A stretch of DNA of 64,000 nucleotides from the NCBI GenBank assembly GCA_963810305.1, contig CAWEMY010000003.1, positions 1 through 64,000 of the forward strand, given 5' to 3'. Source of the stretch: JACDCA01 sp963810305 (GTDB lineage: Bacteria; Acidobacteriota; Vicinamibacteria; Vicinamibacterales; 2-12-FULL-66-21). Both the position numbers and the translations under genes were made by a program. Positions 45,600 to 56,604 of this stretch are shown one piece after another. The stretch's first letter is position 1. Every line of letters begins with the position of its first letter. The notes under the pieces were generated by a model. The model had not been told where the DNA came from. It searched no databases and saw only the letters and a program-made list of their open reading frames with translations.

Positions 45600-48500
45600 A
45601 TGCAACACACGCCCACCCAGGCAGATCTTTCCCACGTCAGGCTGATTGAGTCCTCCGCGAGTGAAATGCGGCTGGCCGAGGCGCGCCGCTTCGTCCGCGA
45701 GCGTGCGCGAGAAGGGGACGTGCTGCTCGTTGCGGGATCGCGCGGCGCCGCCGACGATCTCGCGCGCTCGATCGCGCGTGAGAGCGGCGCAACGATCGGC
45801 CTGCATCGGTCGAGTCTGACCCAGCTCGCGGCACGGCTCGCCGCGCCGGTCCTGGCGGCGAACGGCCGCACGCCGGCGACTACTCTCGGGTCTGAGGCAA
45901 TCGCCGCGCGCGCGGCCTTCGAAGCGCACAAGACCCAGTCGCTGCAGTACTTCGATCCGGTCGCGCGAACGCCCGGTTTCCCGAGGGCGCTCGCCCGTAC
46001 GCTTCAGGAACTCCGTCTTGCCGACGTTCGTGCCGGACGCCTGGCGACGCTTCCGCTTGGCGGTTCTGACCTCTCCGTTCTTCTCGCGAAGTTCGAAGAA
46101 CAGTTTGGCGCCGCATCGTCCACCGACCGCGCCGCGCTGCTCCAGCGTGCGACGGAGGTTCTGCAATCGCGGGGTTCGGATCCCCTCGCGCCGGCGCTGC
46201 TCCTCCTCGACGTGCCGCTCGACTCACATGTGGAGTTCGAGTTTGCCGGCGCCCTGATGCGCAGCTGTCCTCACGTTTTGATCACGTTTCCCTTCGGAGA
46301 TATCAAGGCGCAGGAACGGCTCGCGCGACAAGGCGTCGAGCCGGAAGTCCTGGTCCAGGAAGGTGATTCGGATCTTGTCGCGTTACGGCGGTTCATGTTC
46401 GCGAAGTCCACGCTGAGGGAGCGCGACGCCGTCGGGGATGTCAGGTTCTTTTCCGCCCCCGGCGAGGGGCGTGAGTGCGTCGAGATCGCGCGGCGTATCC
46501 TCGACGAAGTACGTGCCGGTGTGCGCTTCGATGAGATCGCAGTCTTCGTGCGGTCACCCGAGCGCTACGGAGGTCTGCTCGAGCACGCGTTCCGGCGAGT
46601 CCGTTCAGCCGAGCGTACCGGGTCCTCAGATCCACGGGACGCAGGCGCCGCCGGCATCCCCGCATGGTTCGAACGCGGAACTCGCCGCCCACACCCGGCA
46701 GGGCGCGCATTTCTCGCCATCCTTGCCTGCGCGTGCGAAAAATTGTCCGCCCGGCGATTCGCGGAATACCTCTCCCTCGCGCAGGTGCCACAACTCGATG
46801 GCTCCCCGCGCGAGTTCCTGTTCACCGTTCCGGACGACGAGGTCCTGGAGGCTTTTCGGCCCCCAGCCGAAAGCACGTCGCACGTTCGCACGTCGCACGT
46901 CAGCACTTCGCACGTTGCCCCGTCGCACGTGGCTGCGGTGGTCGACGGGTCCCTGCGCGCTCCCTGGAAGTGGGAAGCGCTCATCGTCGAATCCTCCGTG
47001 ATCGGCGGCGACCCGAATCGCTGGCGCCGGCGGCTCGATGGTCTGGACAGCGAATACCTGGTCAAGATCCAGCGCGAAGCGAAAGACGATCCTGAGAGCT
47101 CGCGCCTCGCGCGCCTCGAACGCGACCGGGACGATCTGCGGCATCTCCGCGCGTTCGCGCTGCCGATCATCGAAGAGATCGCCTCGTGGCCCGCCGACGC
47201 GACGTGGGGGGAGTGGCTGGACCGGTTCGAGGCGCTCGCGCCGCGGATCCTGCGTCATCCCGAACGCGTCCTCCAGGTGATTGCGGCGCTTCGGCCGATG
47301 AGCGGCATCGGGCCGGTCACGCTCGATGAAGCGCGGGACGTCATTTCCGACCGGCTGCTGCTGCTCGAGCAGGAGCCGCCGAAGTCGCGCTACGGACGCG
47401 TGTTCGTCGCCGGGCCTCACCAGGCGCGCGGCCGGACGTTCCGCGTCGTCTTCGTGCCCGGTCTCGCGGAGCGGATGTTTCCGCAGAAGCCGCACGAGGA
47501 CCCGATGATGCTCGACGACGAAATGCGCAAGCCGCTCGGCGCCGATCTGGTCGATCAGGAGGATCGTGGCCAGGCCGAGCGTCTACTGCTGCGGCTGGCC
47601 GTGGGCGCCGCCACGGAGCGGCTCTGGCTGTCGTATCCGAGGATCGAGATTGCCGAGTCGCGGCCCCGGGTGCCGTCGTTCTATGCGCTCGACATCGTCC
47701 GCGCGATCACCGGGCGCATACCCGAACCATGAGGATCTTCAGGACCGTGCCGCGGCAGAAGGAGGAGCGAGCCTCGCGTGGCCATCGCCTGAGAGGGCGG
47801 AGGTCGCAATCGACGATCTCGAACATGACCTCGCCGTGTTGCGCGGGCTGCTGCAGGCAGACGGCGCCAGGGTCCGCGGTCAGGCGCACTACCTGCTGCG
47901 GCTCAACGACTGCCTGAAGCGTTCGGTGACCGCGCGCTGGGGGCGCGCGAGATCGCAGTGGACGCCATTCGACGGCGTCACGCGCGTGACCAGCCTGACC
48001 AGGGCGATGCTCGACTCGCAGCGTCTCGGCGTCCGGCCGTATTCGCTGTCGGCGCTCCAGAAGTTTTCGTCCTGCCCGTACCAGTTTCTCCTTTCGGCGA
48101 TTTACCGTCTCGAACGCACCGAGGAGCCGGAACCGCTTCAGAAGCTTGATCCGCTCACGCGCGGCGCGCTGTTTCACGACGCGCAGGCCGAGTTTTTTCG
48201 CGCGCTGAAGCGCGACGGACTTCTGCCGGTCACCGCGACCAATCTGACGGTCGCGCTGGACGCGATGGACCGGGTGATGACGGATGTGGCGGCGCGATAT
48301 CACGAGAAGCTGGCGCCGGCGATCGAACGCGTCTGGCGCGACGAGGTCGCCGACATCACGAGGGACCTGCGCGTGTGGGTACGGCGGCTGCCGGAAGCCA
48401 CAGACTGGCTGCCGATGTACTTCGAATACAGCTTCGGGTTGAGCGATGAGGGACGCGATCCGAACAGCCGGCAGGATCCGGTGGTCGTCGATGGCCGCTT

Positions 48501-48954
48501 CAAGCTGCGCGGCTCGATCGATCTGGTCGAGCAGAAGCTCCAGCCCCACGCCAGCATCTACCGCGTCACCGATCACAAGACCGGCAAGAACCGGACGACC
48601 TGGAAGACCGTGATTGGCGGCGGAGCGATTCTTCAGCCAGTGCTCTACAGCCTCGCGGCGGAGCAGGCGCTCGACGCGCCCGTGACCTCGGGGCGGTTGT
48701 TCTACTGCACTGCGCCGGGCGGATTCACCGATCACGAGATACCCATCAACGATGCGAACCGAAGGTCCGCGCTCGAGGCGCTGGAGATCATCGATCGGGC
48801 GATCGAGCTCGGGTTCTTACCCGCCGCACCCGCATCACGCGCGTGCGCCTGGTGCGACTTCCGGCCGGTCTGCGGCCCGCACGAGGAACAACGCGTCGCC
48901 ATCAAACCGGCGGACAAGCTGGGTGATCTCGACGCATTGAGGGAGATGCCGTGA
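45600..48954 (+). CDS. addB: AddB-like nuclease subunit (frameshifted)
   Basis: About 1118 residues. A degenerate helicase-like N-terminal half (LLVAGSRGAADDLARSIARES; VAGPHQARGRTFRVVFVPGLAERMFP). The C-terminal PD-(D/E)XK nuclease carries RGSIDLVEQKLQPHASIYRVTDHKTGK. Four cysteines fit an AddB Fe-S cluster: one in SSCPYQF and three in CAWCDFRPVC. The frame breaks at CCC 47721-47723. Removing one C joins GRIPNHEDLQDRAAAEGG. A GCACGTC array (46873-46937) is read in frame as repeated TSHV. addA follows about 115 nt downstream. Role: with AddA, resection of double-strand breaks. Confidence 0.85.
46873..46937. repeat. GCACGTC heptamer array in addB
   Basis: Seven to nine units of GCACGTC with 7-8 nt spacing, read in frame as four TSHV/PSHV blocks. 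The same unit fills 52907-52981. Confidence 0.85.
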
Positions 48955-48965
48955 TCCGAAGAAGC

Positions 48966-49052
48966 TCACCACAGAGACAGACCACAGAGACACAGATTTC
49001 ACTGGCTCTTTTGCTAAGAAAGAGTCTCTGTGTTCTCTGTGTCTCTGTGGTT
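48966..49052. repeat. REP-F inverted repeat between addB and addA
   Basis: CACCACAGAGAC-type left arm (48966-48994) and CTCTGTGTCTCTGTGG right arm (49021-49052). It lies 17 nt before the addA ATG and is a relative of 29178-29258. Confidence 0.78.
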
Positions 49053-49069
49053 TTCCCCCGCAGCGTTCG

Positions 49070-52000
49070 ATGAAGGTGCAAGCTCGCCGACCAGGACGCC
49101 CGGGACGCCATCTCGAACGCGCTCGACGAAACCGTCGTTGTCGAAGCAGCGGCAGGGACCGGAAAGACAACCGAGCTCGTCAAACGCATCCTCAGGATTC
49201 TTTCCACCGGCCGTGCCGAGGTCCGCGACATTGTCGCGGTGACCTTCACCGAGAAGGCCGCGGGCGAGCTGAAGCTCCGCTTGCGCGAGGCACTGGAACG
49301 CGAGCGGACCGGTGCCGCGGGCGAGGTGAAGCAGCGGCTCGACGATGCCCTCGCGCGACTCGAAGAAGCGCACGTCAGCACGATCCACGGATTCTGTGCG
49401 GAACTGCTTCGAGAGCGTCCGGTAGAAGCGCACATCGATCCGCTGTTCACCGTTCTCACCGAAGGGCAGGCGGAACGTCTGTTCGACGAGGCGTTCGCCG
49501 GTTGGATTCAGGCGCAGCTCGCGCATCCCCCCGAAGGGATCCGGCGTGCGCTTCGACGGTCCGTGTGGTCCGGGTACAACCGGACGTCGCGCGAAGATGG
49601 ACCGATCGACCGCGTTCGGCGCGCCGCCTGGGAGCTGGCGCAATGGCGCGATTTCGGGGCCCCCTGGACGCGCGGAGCCTTCGACCGCGACGGTGACATC
49701 GACCGGGTGATCGCCGAGCTGCACACCTTTGCCGCTCTCACGATGAAGCCGTCCTACGCGAAGGACTACCTGTTTCTCGACACCGCTGCCGCACGGCATC
49801 TGAGTCAGGAGATCGCTCTTCATCAGTCCTTCGGTCACACGGATTACGACGGGTGGGAGGCACGGCTCGTCGACCTTTCGCGGGATCGAAACTTCGCCAA
49901 GGCGCGGCATGGCCGTGGCCCCGGTTACGGCGCGGGCGTGGCCCGCGACGCCGTACTCACGGCTCTCGAGAGTCTTCGCAGCCATCTCGATCAGTTCCGG
50001 ATGGCGGCGGACGCCGATCTTGCGGCGGCTCTTCAGCAGGAGCTCCGCACCGCGATCGAGCGTTATGAGGAGCTCAAGCAGCGCGCCGGCGCTCTCGACT
50101 TTCTCGACCTGCTGCTCAAGGCACGCGATCTGGTGCGCAGGGATGCCACCGTTCGGCAGGGGTTTCAACGGCGCTTCACTCACATTTTCGTGGACGAGTT
50201 CCAGGACACCGATCCGCTGCAGGCGGAGATTCTGCTGCTCCTGGCCTCCGCCGATCCTGCCGCCACCGACTGGCGCACCGTCGCGCCCGCGCCTGGACGC
50301 CTGTTCATCGTCGGCGATCCCAAACAGTCGATCTACCGCTTCCGGCGCGCGGATGTCGGGATCTACCGTGAAGTCTGCGAGCGCCTGGAAAAGGCCGGCG
50401 CGCGGATCGTGAAGTTGACGACCAGCTTCCGCAGCGTCCCGGAGATCCAGGCCTGCGTGAATGCGGCTTTCGCTCCAGTCATGACCGGCGACACGTTCAC
50501 GCTGCAGGCGTCGTACGTGCCGCTGGCTCCGTTTCGCCCGAGCCTCGGAAAGCAGCCTGCCGTCGTCGCGCTGCCGGTGCCGAAACCATACGGCATGCGC
50601 AATATCTCGGCCGTTGCGATCGAATCGTCGCTGCCGGATGCCGTCGGCGCCTACATCGACTGGCTCGTCACCAGCAGCAAGTGGAAAGTTACCGAGCGGA
50701 CAGGCGACCAGCCGGTTCCGTTGCAGGCACGACACATCTGCATCCTTTTCCGCCGCTTCATGTCGTTTGGCGACGACGTCACGATGCCGTACGCGCATGC
50801 GCTCGAAGCGCGCGGCGTCAAGCACGTGCTGGTCGGCGGCAAGACGTTTCACGACCGTGAAGAGGTCGAGTCCATCCGCGCCGCGCTCGCCGCGATCGAG
50901 TGGCCGGACGATGAGCTGTCGGTGTTTGCAACGCTGCGGGGATCGCTGTTCGCGATCGGCGATGAAGAGCTGCTCGACTGGCGGCAGCGTTACAACAAGT
51001 TCCTCCCGACCTTTGTGCCGCCCGAGGCACGGGAAGATCCGTCGGTCCGCCCGATCGTCGACGCCCTTTTGACACTGAAGACGCTGCATCGCGAACGCAA
51101 TCGCATCCCGGTCGCCGATACGATCCACAAGCTGTTGAATGTGACGCGCGCACATGTCGCACTCGTGCTGCGTCCGGCCGGGGAACAGGCGCTCGCCAAC
51201 GTCCTTCACGTCGCGGAGCTGGCACGGCAGTACGAGGCAAACGGCGGCATCTCCTTCCGCGGATTCGTCGACGAGCTGCGGATCGCCGCTGAAACGGCGC
51301 AGGCCGCGGAAGCTCCTATCCTGGAGGAGGGCAGCGACGGCGTGCGGATGATGACCGTCCACAAGGCCAAGGGGCTGGAGTTTCCGGTCGTGATTCTGGC
51401 CGACCTGACCTGCCGCTTGTCGAGGACCGACGCCGGTCGCTGGATCGACGGCGCGAACAACCTGTGCGCGCTCAAGATTGGCGGCTGGGCGCCTGTCGAT
51501 CTGCTGCTCCACGATGCCGAGGAGGCGTCGCGCGACAAGGCGGAGTCGGAGCGCCTGACCTACGTCGCCGCCACCCGCGCCCGCGATCTGCTGGTGGTGC
51601 CGACCATCGGTGATGGTCCATACGAAGGGGGATGGCTCGATCCCCTGACGCCCGCCATCTATCCGCCCGAGGCGCAGCGCCGCAGTCCACAGCACGCGGA
51701 GGGGTGCCCGCCGTTCCGCTCGAAAGACTCCGTGTTGAATCGTCCCGACATGGATCCTGCCCGCGCGACGACCGTCGCGCCGGGCCGGTTCGAGTTTGCC
51801 GGTCATCCCGCATCCCGCATCCCGCATCCCGTCAACTATTCAGTTACCTGGTGGGATCCGTCTCTCCTGCATTTGAACGCCGCTTCATCGTTCGGGCTGC
51901 GCCGCGACGATCTGATCGTGAAGGACGGCGACATGTTCGCGGTCGAGGAGCGACTGGCCGAGTACGAGCGCTGGCGCGCGGAGCGCGAGCAACTGGTCGA

Positions 52001-52568
52001 GCAGGGAAGCGTCCCGAGCCTGCGCGTCCAGACCGCAACCTCCTGGGCGGCGGAAGCTGCCGCACTCGGGATCGACGATGCGATTGCATCGGCGTCAGGG
52101 ATCGAGGTCGTGCACATCGCCGGCGCCGAAGGACGTCCACGCGGCGCCCGCTTCGGGACGCTGGTGCACGCGATACTGGCGATCGTGCCGCTCGATGCGA
52201 GCGAGGAGATCATCCGCCGAACCGCCGAAGTTCAGGCGCGGATCATCAACAGTCCAATTGAGGAAGTGATCGCTGCGACCCATGCGGTGCGAACGGTGCT
52301 GCAGCACGAGCTGATGGCACGCGCGAGGTCCTCGTCGCGCGTCCGCCGCGAGACGCCGATCACCTGGACGCAGAACGATGGTACGTTGATCGAGGGGGTG
52401 CTGGACCTGGCGTTCGACGAGCAGGATCTGACCACCGTCGTCGACTTCAAGACCGATCACGAGCTGTCGGCGGGTGAGGCGCGGTACCGCGCCCAGCTTC
52501 AGAAGTATATTGACGCTGTCGCGGCCGCAACCGATCGGCGCGTCGCCGGCGTTCTGTTCAAGGTGTAA
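49070..52568 (+). CDS. addA: AddA-like UvrD-type helicase/nuclease (frameshift near start)
   Basis: About 1166 residues. Walker A EAAAGTGKTTELV, motif Ia VAVTFTEKAAGELK, Walker B FVDEFQDTDPLQAE, VGDPKQSIYRFR, and motifs V-VI (MMTVHKAKGLEFPVV; YVAATRARDLL). The C-terminal RecB-like nuclease has GTLVHAIL, EGVLDLAF and VVDFKTDHE. ATG 49070 gives MKVQ; one extra base at about 49082 then leads into LADQDARDAISNALDETVVVE, the expected N-terminus. No in-frame start exists after the upstream stop at 49071. A CATCCCG array (51804-51831) is read through in the region before the nuclease domain. Partner of AddB. Confidence 0.9.
51804..51831. repeat. CATCCCG x4 heptamer array in addA
   Basis: Four exact tandem CATCCCG units, 28 bp, read as SRIPHP-type sequence. 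Frame is kept on both sides. Confidence 0.9.
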
Positions 52569-52575
52569 TGGTGCG

Positions 52576-52905
52576 ATGAATCAGAGAGTGCCCGAGATGA
52601 CGGTCGAAGAGCTGAAGGCGCGGCTCGACCGCGGCGAGGCTGTGAACATCCTCGACGTCCGCGAGCCGAACGAGGTCCAGATCTGCCGGATCGAGGGCTC
52701 CACACTCATTCCGCTCGCGCAGCTGCCGTCGCGCGCTTCAGAGCTCGATCCCGACCAGGAGCTCATCGTCCACTGCAAGATGGGCGGACGCAGCGCGCAA
52801 GCCGTCGCGTTCCTCCGCCAGCGAGGTTTCAGCAAGGCCTACAACCTCGCCGGCGGCATTCTCGCGTGGATCGACCGCGTCGACCCATCCCAGTCGAAGT
52901 ACTGA
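52576..52905 (+). CDS. Rhodanese-like domain protein
   Basis: 109 residues, a single rhodanese domain. Cys67 in HCKMGGRS is the expected sulfur-carrying cysteine with the CxxxxR loop. VNILDVREPNEVQICRIEGS and YNLAGGILAWIDRVDPS match stand-alone rhodaneses and the C-terminal domain of MoeB-like proteins. Start ATG 52576, 8 nt after the addA stop, so probably read from the same message, though no good ribosome-binding site is seen. The physiological sulfur acceptor is unknown. Confidence 0.9.
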   Translation: MNQRVPEMTVEELKARLDRGEAVNILDVREPNEVQICRIEGSTLIPLAQLPSRASELDPDQELIVHCKMGGRSAQAVAFLRQRGFSKAYNLAGGILAWIDRVDPSQSKY

Positions 52906-52906
52906 C

Positions 52907-52981
52907 GCACGTCCGCACGTGCACGTCCGCACGTCCGCACGTGGCAGCACGTCGCACGTCGCACGTCGGCACGTGCACGTG
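52907..52981. repeat. GCACGTC heptamer array filling a convergent gap
   Basis: About ten GCACGT-based units of 6-10 nt. It occupies the whole gap between the rhodanese stop (52905) and the cupin stop (52985). Several units are palindromic GCACGTGC. Confidence 0.88.
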
Positions 52982-52984
52982 TCT

Positions 52985-53483
52985 CTATTTCTTGCGAGGA
53001 TCGTCTTTGGGGTCGGCGTAGGTAATCCCGAACGGGCCCATCGCGGTCAGCTGGAGAACGGTTTCCCCCTTCATCCGGACGTAGTGGTTCTGCTTGGCCG
53101 GCATGAGGGCGTGTCCGCCGGTGTCCAGTGGCCCGCATCGCCGCGTCATCCCATTTCTGCCCCATCCCAACCATCAATGCGCCGGAAAGCACGGTCACGT
53201 GTTCGTCGGCCGGATGCCAGTGAGGCATGATCTGCGTCCCGTCAGGCGCCTTGAGGCGGACGGTGAACAGGCCTGGCTTCGTTGGGTCTCCATCCAGCAC
53301 CGTCGCCTGCACCGCCGCGGGCAATCCCGGAGGAGCCGGACCCCACTTGAGGTCGGCCGCGTTGATCATCTTGTGCGCGGGTGCTGCGTGCTGCTTCTCC
53401 GCCCCGACGCCCGGCGCGGTGAGTGCCGCAAGTGCGGTGGCTGCTGAAAGTGAGATAAGAGTCCTTCTTAGTCGTTGCATCAA
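52985..53483 (-). CDS. Secreted cupin-domain protein (frameshifted)
   Basis: About 165 residues. Signal peptide (LISLSAATALAALTAPGVGA). A single cupin domain has metal ligands in PHWHPADEHVTVLSG (two His and a Glu/His) and the second motif in GGHALMPAKQNHYVRM. The frame breaks near 53125-53135; the second frame gives LDTGGHALMPAKQNH and ends DPKDDPRKK at 52985. Typical of DUF4437-like or ChrR-like secreted cupins. Reaction unknown. Confidence 0.85.
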
Positions 53484-53604
53484 GCCTCCTGTTTATTGGC
53501 GGCGATTATTCCTCACCACCTCGTATCGGGCAAACTCGGCCCCAGCTTAGGTGTCCGACGCCGGGCAGTTTTCTGCCGAGCGCAGGCTGGCACACAATGA
53601 CGCC

Positions 53605-56460
53605 ATGCGCCTTCGCCACATTACGCCGCTGCTGATCGCCGCCGGACTCATTCTGCATTCGGAGCTGCCGCGGGCGCAGCAACCGCCACCGAAACCGCCG
53701 GCGCAACCGCAGAAGCCCGACCCGGCCACGTCCCCGGGAGAGAAGACTCCCGCGCCGCCGGATGCCCAGCCGAAGCCGCAAGTGCCCTCGCCGGTCACCC
53801 CCCCGGCGGGAGGAGCACCGCCGAGGATGGCGAACGCATATGCGTCGACTTATCAGGCGTTGGCGTCTCGAACGACGGTGATCAGGAACGCGACCATCCT
53901 CACCGCGGCAGGTCCGCTGATCGAACGTGGATCGATCCTGCTCCAGAACGGCAAGGTTGCCGCCGTCGGCCAGAGCGTGAATGCTCCCGCGGACGCGGTG
54001 GTCATCGATGCCGCCGGCAAATGGATCACGCCCGGCATCATCGACACCCATTCGCATCTCGGCGTCTACTCGGCGCCCGGCATCGAATCGTTGCAGGACG
54101 GCAACGAGATGACGAGTCCGGTGACCGCGGAAGTGTGGGCCGACCATTCGATCTGGCCGCAGGATCCTCAATTCGAGCTCGCGCTTGCCGGCGGCGTGAC
54201 GTCGATGCAGATCCTGCCAGGATCCGGGAATCTCATCGGCGGCCGCGGGGTCACGGTGAAGAACGTGCCGTCGCGCACGGCGGAGGGGATGAAGTTTCCC
54301 GGCGCGCCGGCGGGGCTGAAGATGGCGTGCGGCGAAAATCCGCGGCGTGTCTACGGGCAGCGCAACCAGGCGCCGTCGACGCGAATGGGGAACATCGCCG
54401 TGTTCCGCCGCACCTGGCAGTCCGCCGCTGACTACCGCGACAAGTGGAAGAAGTGGCGCGACGAGGGATCCGACGTGGCCAAGCGTCCGGAGCGCAATCT
54501 GCAGATGGAGACGCTCGCCGGCGTCCTCGATGGTGACATCCTCGTCCACAACCATTGTTACCGGGCAGACGAGATGGCGACCATGATCCAGATGTCGAAG
54601 GAGTTCGGCTTCCGGATCGCCTCCTTTCATCATGCGGTCGAGGCCTACAAAGTCCGCGATCTCCTGGCGCAGAACAACATCTGCGCGAGCATCTGGGCCG
54701 ACTGGTGGGGGTTCAAGCTCGAGGCGTACGACGGCATCAAGGAGAACATGGCGCTCGTGCACGACGCGAAGGGCTGTGTCGTCGTCCACTCGGATGATCC
54801 CAACGGGATCCAGCGGCTCAATCAGGAGGCCGCCAAGGGAATGCGCGCCGCCTGGGAAGCGGGCATGACGCTCGATCGTGCCGACGTCGTCCGCTGGCTG
54901 ACGATCAACCCGGCACGCGCGCTCGGGATCGACAAGGTGACCGGTTCGCTCGAACCGGGGAAGAACGCCGACGTCGTGATCTGGTCCGGCGATCCGTTCA
55001 GCGTTTACGCAAAAGCCGAGCGGGTCTTCATCGACGGCGCGCTGATGTACGACCGTTCGGACCCCGCCCGCCAACCCCGCCGCGACTTCATGGTCGGAAC
55101 GAGGCCTGACCCCAATTTCGTCCCCTTTTCCAAGCCCGGCGCGACCGCGGCACGTCCGAACGAGCCGATCGCCGCAAAAAAGCCCAACATCTTGGGGTCC
55201 GCGCCTGGGGCGAGCGGATTGGGGTCAGGCCCCGTTTCGGGGCCTGACCCCGTTTCGCGCGTTTCGGGGCCGGTTATCGCGATCACGAACGGGCGGATTC
55301 TGACGGGGACGGGCACCGCCATCGAGCGCGGGACGGTGGTGATCTCCGGCGGGAAGATCGCGGCGGTCGGGGCGAACGTGCCGGTGCCGGCGGGTGCGAC
55401 GGTCATCGATGCGGCGAACAAGATCATCACGCCGGGATGGATCGAGTCCGCTACGAACATCGGGATCGTCGAGATCGGCCTTTCCGCCGAAGGAACGGCG
55501 GATCAGAACACCACGGACAAGGAATTGAGCGCCGCCTTCAACGTCGTGGACGCCTTCAACCCGCTGTCGACGGTGATCCCGGTCACTCGCGTCGAAGGCA
55601 TCACCCGTGCCCTGGTGGCGCCAGGCGGGACCGGGAACGTCATCCTCGGTCAGGCCGCAGTGTTCGACCTGGGAGGCGAGCAGGTACCGGCCAGCATTAC
55701 CAGGGCACCGGCGGCAATGTTCGCAGTCCTCGGCGAAGCAGGCGCTGGACTGGCCGGCGGTTCACGCGCGTCGGCAATCCTGCGCCTGCGCGAGACGCTG
55801 CAGGACGCCATCGACTTCCATCTCAATCGCGCCGCCTGGAACGCGGCGCGGCGCCGCGACTACGCGCGCGGACGGCTGGATCTCGAGGCCCTCGGTCCGG
55901 TGATCCGCCGCGAGATCCCGCTCGCGATCCAGGCGCATCGCGCGAGTGACATGCTCGCGGCGATCCGTCTCGCCGAAGAGTTCAAGCTCAAAGTCGTCCT
56001 GCTCGGCGCCTCGGAAGGATGGATGATCGCCGGCGAACTCGCACGGAAGAACATCCCGGTCGTGGTCAAGCCGCTCACCAACATCCCGTCCTTCGAAGCG
56101 CTTTCGGCGTCGCTCGAAAACGCCGCGCGGCTGCAACAGGCCGGCGTCACCCTGGTCCTGTCGTCCTTCGATACCCACAACGCCCGCAACCTCCGGCAGG
56201 AAGCAGGCAATGCTGTCTCCTACGGTCTGGATCGCGCTGCTGCACTGCGCGCGGTCACCCTCACACCGGCAACCGTCTGGGGGATCGCCGATCGCACCGG
56301 CTCGCTCGAGATCGGCAAGGACGCCGACCTCGTGGTCTGGTCAGGAGATCCTTTCGAGTTGACGACAGCCGCCGAACGGGTTTTCATCCGGGGGAGGGAG
56401 ATCCCGAAGGACACCCGGCAGAAGGCCCTGTTCGAAAGATATCGAACGATCCCCCGCTAA
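53605..56460 (+). CDS. Tandem amidohydrolase-superfamily protein
   Basis: 951 residues. Signal peptide (ITPLLIAAGLILHSELPRA), then a Pro/Gln-rich linker. First domain: imidazolonepropionase-like, with metal motif DTHSHLG (HxH) in PGIIDTHSHLGVYS, and VVHSDDPNG near the end. The second domain starts near residue 553 (VIAITNGRILTGTGTAIERG), but its metal position reads GWIESATNIGIVEIG, without HxH, so it is probably not catalytic. A REP-C insertion (55101-55260) lies in the linker between them. Complete frame. Substrate unknown; peptide or cyclic amide hydrolysis is usual for the family. Confidence 0.88.
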   Translation: MRLRHITPLLIAAGLILHSELPRAQQPPPKPPAQPQKPDPATSPGEKTPAPPDAQPKPQVPSPVTPPAGGAPPRMANAYASTYQALASRTTVIRNATILTAAGPLIERGSILLQNGKVAAVGQSVNAPADAVVIDAAGKWITPGIIDTHSHLGVYSAPGIESLQDGNEMTSPVTAEVWADHSIWPQDPQFELALAGGVTSMQILPGSGNLIGGRGVTVKNVPSRTAEGMKFPGAPAGLKMACGENPRRVYGQRNQAPSTRMGNIAVFRRTWQSAADYRDKWKKWRDEGSDVAKRPERNLQMETLAGVLDGDILVHNHCYRADEMATMIQMSKEFGFRIASFHHAVEAYKVRDLLAQNNICASIWADWWGFKLEAYDGIKENMALVHDAKGCVVVHSDDPNGIQRLNQEAAKGMRAAWEAGMTLDRADVVRWLTINPARALGIDKVTGSLEPGKNADVVIWSGDPFSVYAKAERVFIDGALMYDRSDPARQPRRDFMVGTRPDPNFVPFSKPGATAARPNEPIAAKKPNILGSAPGASGLGSGPVSGPDPVSRVSGPVIAITNGRILTGTGTAIERGTVVISGGKIAAVGANVPVPAGATVIDAANKIITPGWIESATNIGIVEIGLSAEGTADQNTTDKELSAAFNVVDAFNPLSTVIPVTRVEGITRALVAPGGTGNVILGQAAVFDLGGEQVPASITRAPAAMFAVLGEAGAGLAGGSRASAILRLRETLQDAIDFHLNRAAWNAARRRDYARGRLDLEALGPVIRREIPLAIQAHRASDMLAAIRLAEEFKLKVVLLGASEGWMIAGELARKNIPVVVKPLTNIPSFEALSASLENAARLQQAGVTLVLSSFDTHNARNLRQEAGNAVSYGLDRAAALRAVTLTPATVWGIADRTGSLEIGKDADLVVWSGDPFELTTAAERVFIRGREIPKDTRQKALFERYRTIPR
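55101..55260. repeat. REP-C elements in the amidohydrolase linker
   Basis: AGGCCTGACCCCAATTTC near 55102, then a perfect hairpin GGGGTCAGGCCCC-GTTTC-GGGGCCTGACCCC (55221-55251). Read in frame between the two domains. Confidence 0.88.
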
Positions 56461-56604
56461 CTGAGCGCCGCCCGGTGCGGCGCCGTCCAACAGCAGCGCC
56501 AGCAACGAGGCGCCGGCTCGCCAGCGGTCCCTGCAACGCGAGACCCTACCCGGACGTATTCAGACCAGGCGGCCACACCGATCCACGACTACTGAGTCAG
56601 GGCT

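Noticed and set aside
49014..51827. 937-codon open frame on the minus strand
   Set aside because: It is antisense to addA, whose helicase and nuclease motifs are unambiguous. High GC makes long antisense frames common.
52907..52981. Tandem CACGTG transcription-factor sites
   Set aside because: It lies between two convergent stop codons with no promoter nearby, and the spacing matches the heptamer class.
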